A DNA stretch of 27,563 nt. Source: Desulfotomaculum sp. (GTDB lineage Bacteria > Bacillota > Desulfotomaculia > Desulfotomaculales > Nap2-2B). The position numbers and the translations under genes were made by a program. The stretch lies in NCBI GenBank assembly GCA_003485325.1, contig DMZI01000072.1, positions 1-27,563 on the forward strand, read 5' to 3'. The notes under the pieces were generated by a model that searched no databases, was not told where the DNA came from, and saw nothing but the letters and a program-made list of their open reading frames with translations. The first letter of the stretch is position 1, and each line of letters starts with the position of its first letter. Positions 14,373-19,107 of this stretch are shown piece after piece.

Positions 14373-14936
14373 ATGTGCTATACTATGTTCAACAGCTTGC
14401 CCGGAATGCCAAACCGGATTTTCCTGGTATGCAACCCGGCGCTCAAAGTGCGGCAAAGATTTAACAGGACAGGAAAATTTATAAGGGGAGCTTTAGCTGT
14501 GGATGATGAACACCTGGAATGGATAAAAAATTACTTTAAAGAAATATGCCAGGACCCAAATTACGATAATTTTCTTGGGATTGAAATGATCGATATTAAA
14601 GAGGGCACAGTTGCTTTCAAGTTAGCAGTTTCAAATAGGCATTGCAATATATACGGCACTGTACATGGCGGCATTCTTGCCTCAATTTCTGATATAGCAA
14701 TGGGAGCGACCTGCTTAACTTTGGGAAAAAGTATTGTAACAATCGATCTGAACATCAGTTACATAAGAAATTCACCGAAAGGGAGCATGCTTACAGCAGT
14801 GGGACAGTTGATCAGCAGCGGTAATTCCATTATTCGAACGGAAGGCAAGGTTTTTGACGAACAGCAGAGACTTCTTGTTGTATCCCACGCTTCATATTTT
14901 ATTACGGGCAACTTTTTAAAAAATGATCATTCTTGA
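14373..14936 (+). CDS. PaaI-like hotdog-fold thioesterase
   Basis: Probably hydrolyses acyl-CoA thioesters; the substrate is unknown. The hotdog domain (about the last 140 residues) starts near HLEWIKNYF and carries the family motif TVHGGILASISDIAMGATC, then VTIDLNISYIRNSPKGSMLTAVG and IIRTEGKVFDEQ. Two starts are supported. ATG 14373 with AAAAGGAGG 7 nt upstream gives 187 residues, including an odd ~42-residue N-terminal extension. GTG 14499 with AAGGGGAG 8 nt upstream gives ~145 residues, the usual family length. I annotate the longer form because its ribosome-binding site is stronger, but the shorter may be the true enzyme. A TATAAT at 14312-14317 may be the -10, with no good -35. Confidence 0.82.
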   Translation: MCYTMFNSLPGMPNRIFLVCNPALKVRQRFNRTGKFIRGALAVDDEHLEWIKNYFKEICQDPNYDNFLGIEMIDIKEGTVAFKLAVSNRHCNIYGTVHGGILASISDIAMGATCLTLGKSIVTIDLNISYIRNSPKGSMLTAVGQLISSGNSIIRTEGKVFDEQQRLLVVSHASYFITGNFLKNDHS

Positions 14937-14983
14937 TTGGGTAAGAGTGCGCAAAAGACAGTTTACTCTAAAGGAAGACCTTG

Positions 14984-15721
14984 ATGAAAGCTAACAAGAA
15001 ACTTTATGTTAACATCGGAAACATTTCCATACCCTATACCCTCACAGAAAGCAAACAGGCCAGGTGCATCAGGCTTACCATTGATCTTAACGGCTTCAGG
15101 GTTGTCAAGCCGCATAGCGCCAGGATAAATGATGTTGAAAGGGCTCTGGAGGCTAAAAGAAGCTGGATATACAAGCATTACCTGGAATTACAATCAAGGA
15201 AGGCCGGTGGGTACAAAAGAGAATGGGAAAGCGGTGAAAAGGTTCTCTATAAAGGGAAGGAATATGAGATTAGGATTTTTAAGCATGAGGACAAGCGCAC
15301 AGCCATTAAATTCAATGGGACAAGGTTTGAGATATTTACAAATAAGGAAATCGAGGTAGACGAAAGAAAGTTCCTGGTGGAAAATGTTTTAAAGCGCTGG
15401 TATAAAAAAGCCGTCAGAGTTTTTATAGAAGACAGGCTTGATTATTTTTGCAAAATCACCGGGCTGACATATAATATCATGAGGATCAAGGAACAGAAAA
15501 CGCGGTGGGGAAGCTGCTCCAAAAAAGGCAATCTTAATTTTAACTGGAAATTAATCATGTCCCCCGAGTGGGTGATTGATTATATTGTTGTTCATGAGGT
15601 TTGTCATTTAAGATATTTAAACCACTCCAGGGAATTCTGGAATATGGTAGCCCTGTATATGCCCGGTTATAAAAAAGCACGGAAGTGGCTTAAGGAAAAC
15701 GGTCCCGGGCTCAAGCTCTGA
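14984..15721 (+). CDS. YgjP-like (DUF45) M48-type metalloprotease
   Basis: A 245-residue putative zinc metalloprotease of the YgjP/DUF45 family. The N-terminal half is mixed strand and helix (RCIRLTIDLNGFRVVKP, AKRSWIYKHYLEL). The C-terminal half has the diagnostic KTRWGSCSKKGNLNFNWKL, then the zinc motif HEVCH in IVVHEVCHLRYLNHSREFW, with the downstream NHS-x-x-FW typical of this family. No signal peptide is visible, so it is probably cytoplasmic. I start at ATG 14984 with AAGGAAG upstream; a TTG at 14981 would add one residue. The substrate and role are unknown. It follows the thioesterase gene by about 50 bp and may share its transcript. Confidence 0.88.
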   Translation: MKANKKLYVNIGNISIPYTLTESKQARCIRLTIDLNGFRVVKPHSARINDVERALEAKRSWIYKHYLELQSRKAGGYKREWESGEKVLYKGKEYEIRIFKHEDKRTAIKFNGTRFEIFTNKEIEVDERKFLVENVLKRWYKKAVRVFIEDRLDYFCKITGLTYNIMRIKEQKTRWGSCSKKGNLNFNWKLIMSPEWVIDYIVVHEVCHLRYLNHSREFWNMVALYMPGYKKARKWLKENGPGLKL

Positions 15722-15800
15722 AATAAATTATCTCCTTCAATTAACGAGCATGTCCATATATTATCGCAATATTATAATAATTATTTATATAAACAATATA

Positions 15801-15829
15801 TTGCATAACAAAAATGCATAGCTTATAAT
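15801..15829 (+). promoter_or_regulatory. SigA-type promoter of the zinc-ribbon gene
   Basis: TTGCAT (15801-15806), a 17-bp spacer and TATAAT (15824-15829), about 55 bp before the start of the zinc-ribbon gene, in a very AT-rich region. Confidence 0.72.
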
Positions 15830-15885
15830 TTCTTAATAAGAAAACTAAATTGCTGGCATATTTTTCTGAAAAGGAGGTTAGAAAC

Positions 15886-16143
15886 ATGCCTGTAGGAAAT
15901 TTTAAATGTGGTAATTGCGGGAAAAGGTTTAAAACGCTGGCAACGGGGCCGGAAAAAGCAGTCGCCTGTCCTTCCTGCAAAAGCGAACAAGTCGAACAGC
16001 TTGACAACAAAAAAACTTTCTTTAATTCTGCAGACCCAACTGAAATCCTTGTTGCATCAGAGCCTGATAGAAGAGGATATGTCGTAAAAAGCTATAAATA
16101 TGATGAGGATACGCTATCCGGGAAGCCAAAGGAAGGCGGGTGA
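15886..16143 (+). CDS. Small zinc-ribbon protein
   Basis: An 85-residue protein whose first ~45 residues form a zinc ribbon: FKCGNCGKRFKTLA, then CPSCKSEQVEQL, two CxxC knuckles as in FmdB-like and rubredoxin-like ribbons. The remainder is polar (KKTFFNSADPTEILVASEPD, then YVVKSYKYDEDTLSG) with no recognised domain. Start is ATG 15886 with an excellent AAAAGGAGG 8 nt upstream, which rules out the longer in-frame TTG/ATG starts. It has its own promoter and is followed by hairpins. The function is unknown; a metal-site or nucleic-acid-binding role is possible but not shown. Confidence 0.8.
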   Translation: MPVGNFKCGNCGKRFKTLATGPEKAVACPSCKSEQVEQLDNKKTFFNSADPTEILVASEPDRRGYVVKSYKYDEDTLSGKPKEGG

Positions 16144-16158
16144 AGATAACGTTCATAA

Positions 16159-16175
16159 AAGAGCCGTAGGCTCTT
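16159..16175 (+). terminator. Short hairpin after the zinc-ribbon gene
   Basis: AAGAGCC-GTA-GGCTCTT, a 7-bp stem with a 3-nt loop, 16 bp after the stop codon, followed only by CCATT. It may terminate weakly or protect the 3' end; the stronger terminator is at 16245-16270. Confidence 0.4.
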
Positions 16176-16244
16176 CCATTAAAATAAATAAAATAAAAAT
16201 TACCAGACCAATATTTGGTTTAAACATATATAAGATGCTGATAA

Positions 16245-16270
16245 GGGGACTTCTAAAAGTCTCCTTTTTT
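16245..16270 (+). terminator. Rho-independent terminator
   Basis: GGGGACTT-CTAA-AAGTCTCC (8 bp with one G-U pair) followed by TTTTTT. It should end transcription of the zinc-ribbon gene about 125 bp after its stop codon. Confidence 0.82.
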
Positions 16271-16279
16271 ATTACGCAT

Positions 16280-16547
16280 AATATGATAGAAGTATAATTC
16301 ACTGGAGCAGGGCGGTTTCAATATTTTTGTGTTAAGATAAGTGATAAGAAAAGAGCATCAAACTTGTTATTTAAGGGAGAAATGGATTGATTTACTGGTT
16401 TAATTAACTTTGTCCGGGAATATCTTATGAGGCTGAAACATAATGAAAGATAGGATACCTTTAAAAGGGCCGTGCCGGTTATGATGGGCATGTACTTAAA
16501 GCTGCCGGAATCGATGAGGATCCTCTTATGAAAAAGGAGACTTATAG
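16280..16547 (+). other. Gene-poor stretch with possible gene relic
   Basis: About 270 bp with no intact gene. AAGGGAGAA then ATG at 16381 looks like a translation start, but its third codon is TGA; past that, 21 codons follow in frame before TAG. In another frame the last ~90 bp reads AGYDGHVLKAAGIDEDPLMK before running into the next gene. Ribosome-binding site, stop and frame shift together suggest a decayed small gene. I could not recognise the ancestor, and a selenocysteine reading of the TGA is not supported by an obvious SECIS hairpin. Confidence 0.3.
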
Positions 16548-16913
16548 ATGTTTACATTGATTAAACAGTATTTATTATATTTAACACGTTGGCAGTTAAG
16601 TTCACCAATTTTAGCGCTTTGTTTAATGTATTTACATTTTGGAGTTACTTGGAATACAGTTATAGCTAATCTTGTTGGCGGGCTGATTTTCTTTTGGGTA
16701 GACAAATTTATATTTACATCAAAAGCTATGAATCCTCAATGGGAAGTAGCGGAAGATATTGTTTGCGCTGATTGCGGCAAACGTTCCAGGGGTTACAGAA
16801 TTGTCAGGGCAAAGGGGTATGATAAAACAAAAGATAAATTTCCGGAATTCAGGTGTGAAAAGTGCAGCACAATCAAGTTTCAAAAACAAAAAGAGCAGGG
16901 AATATTTAAATAA
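16548..16913 (+). CDS. Membrane-anchored zinc-ribbon protein (GtrA-like half domain)
   Basis: A 121-residue protein in two parts. Residues ~1-62 hold two membrane spans (around SSPILALCLMYLHFG and WNTVIANLVGGLIFFWVDKF). The second, ending FFWVDKFIF, resembles the last span of GtrA-family flippase-like proteins. Residues ~68-121 are a cytoplasmic zinc-ribbon-like domain with VCADCGKRSRGYRIVRAKGY and FRCEKCSTIKF, two CxxC pairs about 30 residues apart. Start ATG 16548 has AAAAGGAG 8 nt upstream. GtrA proteins normally have four spans, so this is either a half-sized relative or a convergent membrane anchor. Function is unknown. It follows a possible gene relic and precedes a tRNA-Leu gene. Confidence 0.75.
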   Translation: MFTLIKQYLLYLTRWQLSSPILALCLMYLHFGVTWNTVIANLVGGLIFFWVDKFIFTSKAMNPQWEVAEDIVCADCGKRSRGYRIVRAKGYDKTKDKFPEFRCEKCSTIKFQKQKEQGIFK

Positions 16914-16977
16914 AAATTTTCAAGTTGTGTCAATGATTTTACTTAAACATATCCTGAACTCTTCTCTTGAACTCTTA

Positions 16978-17006
16978 TTGACCTCCTCGGCAAGGGATGT
17001 TATAAT
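16978..17006 (+). promoter_or_regulatory. SigA-type promoter of tRNA-Leu
   Basis: TTGACC (16978-16983), a 17-bp spacer and a perfect TATAAT (17001-17006), 31 bp before the mature tRNA 5' end. Confidence 0.85.
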
Positions 17007-17037
17007 CTTTCTTGGCCCTTGATTTAACTGAATACAT

Positions 17038-17125
17038 GCGGCAGTGGCGGAATTGGCAGACGCGTAAGATTCAGGTTCTTATGGGCAGTACGCCCGTGGG
17101 GGTTCAAGTCCCTTCTGCCGCACCA
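17038..17125 (+). tRNA. tRNA-Leu (anticodon CAG)
   Basis: An 88-nt class II tRNA with encoded CCA. Acceptor GCGGCAG pairs with CTGCCGC, the anticodon stem TAAGA/TCTTA encloses loop TTCAGGT (anticodon CAG, reading CUG), there is a long variable arm (TGGGCAGTACGCCCGT), and the T loop is GGTTCAAGTCC-like. It has its own promoter and terminator, so it is a single-gene unit. Confidence 0.96.
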
Positions 17126-17131
17126 ATTATA

Positions 17132-17159
17132 AAAACCTACCTGTAAAAGGGTGGGTTTT
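17132..17159 (+). terminator. Terminator of tRNA-Leu
   Basis: AACCTACC/GGTGGGTT stem (one T-G pair) with an 8-nt loop, followed by a short TTTT run, beginning 7 bp after the tRNA CCA end. Confidence 0.75.
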
Positions 17160-17164
17160 AACAT

Positions 17165-17182
17165 ATGTGAAGGCTTTCACAA
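17165..17182. promoter_or_regulatory. Near-consensus Rex operator before the sirtuin gene
   Basis: ATGTGAA-GGCT-TTCACAA matches the Rex operator TTGTGAA-N4-TTCACAA known from Firmicutes at 13 of 14 defined positions, with the exact 4-bp gap. It lies between the tRNA-Leu terminator and the promoter of the sirtuin gene, ending 8 bp before the -35 hexamer. Rex itself is encoded at 11794-12426. Binding is inferred. Confidence 0.65.
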
Positions 17183-17190
17183 CCATTCTA

Positions 17191-17219
17191 TTGAGCTTGT
17201 ATCCGTTAAATGTTAGAAT
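17191..17219 (+). promoter_or_regulatory. SigA-type promoter of the sirtuin gene
   Basis: TTGAGC (17191-17196), a 17-bp spacer and TAGAAT (17214-17219), about 50 bp upstream of the start codon and 8 bp downstream of the Rex-like operator. Confidence 0.7.
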
Positions 17220-17270
17220 GTCTTATCAGGAAAGGTTTGGATTCATTATATTTTTAAGCAGGTGAATGCT

Positions 17271-18050
17271 TTGGACGAAACGATTAATATTGCCGCGGCT
17301 GCGGAACTAATCAGCAAAGCAAAAAAAGTGGTGGCCTTCACAGGCGCCGGTGTAAGCACAGAGTCCGGGATCCCCGATTTCCGCAGTCCGGGAGGCATCT
17401 GGGAAAAATACCAGCCTGTCTATTTTCAGGACTTTCTGGCCAGTGAAGAGGCCCGTAAACGATATTGGCTGCGCAGCAGGGTCACTTATCCTGTCATCAG
17501 GGACGCCATGCCGAACCTGACTCACCTGGCCCTGGCCGAACTGGAGAAGATAGGCAAGCTTGACTGCATCATAACTCAGAACATAGACCGGCTGCACCAC
17601 AAGGCAGGCAGCTCTGCGGAAAAAGTCATTGAAATTCACGGCACGAGCGCTATTGTAAGCTGCCTGAAATGCCGTGAAAGCTATTCAAGGGACGACATCC
17701 AGGCGCTTCTGGAAGAAAAAGAAGAGATCATCGCGCCGGTTTGCAAAAGCTGCGGGGGGCCCTTGAAAGAAGCGACCATATCTTTCGGCCAGGTGATGCC
17801 GGCAAAGGAAATGGCCGAGGCGGAGTACAGGGCGCAGAGCTGTGACTTGATGCTTTCTTTGGGTTCGTCGCTTGTTGTTTATCCTGCCGCTTACATGCCG
17901 CAGTATGCGCAGGGCGCCGGCGCCAGGCTGATCATTATCAACATGGCTCCAACTCCCCTTGATCATTCCGCCGACCTGTTTTTTCACTCTAAAACCGGAG
18001 AAATACTGCCCAAAATAGTCGAAGAGGTTGCAAAAAGGATTAGCGGTTAA
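17271..18050 (+). CDS. cobB: NAD-dependent protein deacylase, sirtuin (CobB/Sir2)
   Basis: Removes acyl groups from protein lysines while consuming NAD+; in bacteria a typical target is acetyl-CoA synthetase. The ~259 residues carry the NAD-binding GAGVSTESGIPDFRSPGG near residue 25, the TQNIDRLHHKAG motif with its Asn-Asp pair, and the catalytic histidine in EIHGTSAIVSC. The structural zinc cysteines are at CLKC and CKSCGG, followed by ISFGQVMP and LSLGSSLVVYPAAYMP. I choose TTG 17271 because AGGTG lies 6 nt upstream; GTG 17262 is in frame but lacks such a site. It has its own promoter with a Rex-like operator just upstream, suggesting expression tuned to NADH/NAD+. Confidence 0.94.
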   Translation: MDETINIAAAAELISKAKKVVAFTGAGVSTESGIPDFRSPGGIWEKYQPVYFQDFLASEEARKRYWLRSRVTYPVIRDAMPNLTHLALAELEKIGKLDCIITQNIDRLHHKAGSSAEKVIEIHGTSAIVSCLKCRESYSRDDIQALLEEKEEIIAPVCKSCGGPLKEATISFGQVMPAKEMAEAEYRAQSCDLMLSLGSSLVVYPAAYMPQYAQGAGARLIIINMAPTPLDHSADLFFHSKTGEILPKIVEEVAKRISG

Positions 18051-18081
18051 TCCTATTTAAACTGCTTTTGCTTAAAGTTAC

Positions 18082-18105
18082 CATGCCCGTCCTATTTGAG
18101 GCATG
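18082..18105. repeat. Inverted repeat CATGCC-N12-GGCATG
   Basis: A 6-bp inverted repeat with a 12-nt gap between the sirtuin stop and the cold-shock promoter, ending 5 bp before its -35. It lacks a T-tract, so it is a poor terminator; it could be an operator or chance. Confidence 0.3.
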
Positions 18106-18110
18106 ACTGC

Positions 18111-18139
18111 TTGACACGGTTTTACGGGTATGTTAACAT
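18111..18139 (+). promoter_or_regulatory. SigA-type promoter of the cold-shock gene
   Basis: TTGACA (18111-18116), a 17-bp spacer and TAACAT (18134-18139). The -10 lies in the short palindrome TATGTTAACATA. The leader would be about 50 nt, shorter than the long structured leader of E. coli cspA. Confidence 0.72.
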
Positions 18140-18195
18140 ACACCCTAAGTAGTCTAAAAGGCTATAAGATTTAATATTTTTAGGAGGAAAGAGAT

Positions 18196-18393
18196 TTGCA
18201 AGGTAAAGTAAAATGGTTTAGTGCAGAAAAGGGTTATGGCTTTATTGAGAGGGAAGATGGCGGAGATGTCTTTGTACACTATTCGGCCATCCAGGAGGAA
18301 GGCTTCAAAACCCTCCAGGAAGGTCAAGCGGTGGAATTCGATATAGTCGAGGGCGCCCGTGGACCTCAGGCAGCTAATGTAGTCAGGTCGTAA
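18196..18393 (+). CDS. Cold-shock protein, CspA family
   Basis: A 65-residue single cold-shock domain that binds single-stranded RNA and DNA and melts RNA structure. It shows both RNA-binding motifs, RNP1 as KGYGFIE and RNP2 as VFVHYSAI, after MQGKVKWFSAEKG, and ends GPQAANV. The start is a TTG (18196) with a strong TAGGAGGAAAGAG upstream. It is a single-gene unit flanked by its own promoter and a strong terminator. Whether it is cold-induced or constitutive cannot be told from sequence. Confidence 0.96.
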   Translation: MQGKVKWFSAEKGYGFIEREDGGDVFVHYSAIQEEGFKTLQEGQAVEFDIVEGARGPQAANVVRS

Positions 18394-18399
18394 CTAGAC

Positions 18400-18440
18400 T
18401 CCCCAGTCCTGAAAAAAGCGGGGCTGGGGATTTTTATTTT
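18400..18440 (+). terminator. Terminator of the cold-shock gene
   Basis: A 10-bp GC-rich stem, TCCCCAGTCC / GGGCTGGGGA, with an AT-rich loop, followed by TTTTTATTTT. Confidence 0.9.
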
Positions 18441-18496
18441 AAGGCGGGGTCTGGCGGGAATAATATATATTGGGAAATACAGGAGGTGGATGTTGC

Positions 18497-19015
18497 GTGA
18501 ACATTCAGGTGAGGGGTAGGAATGTTGAGGTTACCGAGGCTTTGAAGGATTATATCTCTAAACGCGTAGGCAAGGTGGAAAAGTATTTGGATAACATCCG
18601 TGAAGCACAGGTGACACTTGCAGTTGAAAGGGGCTTTCACCGTGTTGAGGTAACAATCCCGGTAAATGGTATAATTTTACGTGGTGAGGAATCCACGCCG
18701 GACATGTATGCTTCTGTTGATCTGGTAGTGGAAAAGCTGGAAAAACAGGTTCAGAAACATAAGGGGAGGCTTTTCAAGCGCCTTGGCAAAGCTGTCGGGG
18801 AAACGCCGGGCGAACGGTTCGCAGATTACGATTACCCCCAGATAGTGCGCACAAAACGATTTGCCATCAAACCGATGACGGTAGATGAGGCAGTGCTGCA
18901 AATGAATCTTCTCGGACACAGCTTTTTTGTATTTTCAAATTCAGATACGGAACAAGTCAATGTCTTATACAAACGCAAGGATGGCAATTACGGTTTGATT
19001 GAACCGGAGTTTTAG
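18497..19015 (+). CDS. hpf: Ribosome hibernation promoting factor, long form
   Basis: Binds the 30S subunit and pairs idle ribosomes into inactive 100S dimers. The 172 residues make it the long type found in most Firmicutes. The N-terminal S30AE domain (NIQVRGRNVEVTEALKDYI, then DMYASVDLVVEKLEKQVQKH) is joined by a linker to a C-terminal dimerisation domain (IVRTKRFAIKPMTVDEAVLQ, LLGHSFFVFSNSDTEQVNVLY, then KDGNYGLIEP). I choose GTG 18497 because AGGAGGTGG lies 7 nt upstream; the open frame extends further back but without support. No clear promoter was found in the short gap after the cold-shock terminator. It lies before secA, a gene order seen in many Firmicutes. Confidence 0.95.
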   Translation: MNIQVRGRNVEVTEALKDYISKRVGKVEKYLDNIREAQVTLAVERGFHRVEVTIPVNGIILRGEESTPDMYASVDLVVEKLEKQVQKHKGRLFKRLGKAVGETPGERFADYDYPQIVRTKRFAIKPMTVDEAVLQMNLLGHSFFVFSNSDTEQVNVLYKRKDGNYGLIEPEF

Positions 19016-19020
19016 AGATC

Positions 19021-19049
19021 TTGCAGTTCTTGTTTTAAAATGATACAAT
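19021..19049 (+). promoter_or_regulatory. SigA-type promoter of secA
   Basis: TTGCAG (19021-19026), a 17-bp spacer and TACAAT (19044-19049), beginning 5 bp after the hpf stop codon. It gives secA and probably prfB a start separate from hpf. Confidence 0.72.
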
Positions 19050-19065
19050 TGGAATCAGTCAAAAG

Positions 19066-19085
19066 GAGGAACCAGGGGGTTCCTC
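19066..19085 (+). other. Hairpin in the secA leader
   Basis: GAGGAACC-AGGG-GGTTCCTC is a perfect 8-bp stem with a 4-nt loop, about 10 nt into the expected transcript. It partly includes a Shine-Dalgarno-like AAAAGGAGG (19061-19069) that serves no visible start codon. It lacks a proper T-tract (TTCATTT), so it is more likely a leader structure than a terminator. Confidence 0.45.
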
Positions 19086-19107
19086 TTCATTTAAGAAGGT
19101 GATTTTC

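Noticed and set aside
16381..16452. Short selenoprotein reading through TGA at 16387
   Set aside because: No SECIS-like stem-loop was seen just downstream, the frame ends after 24 codons, and no selenoprotein family is recognised.
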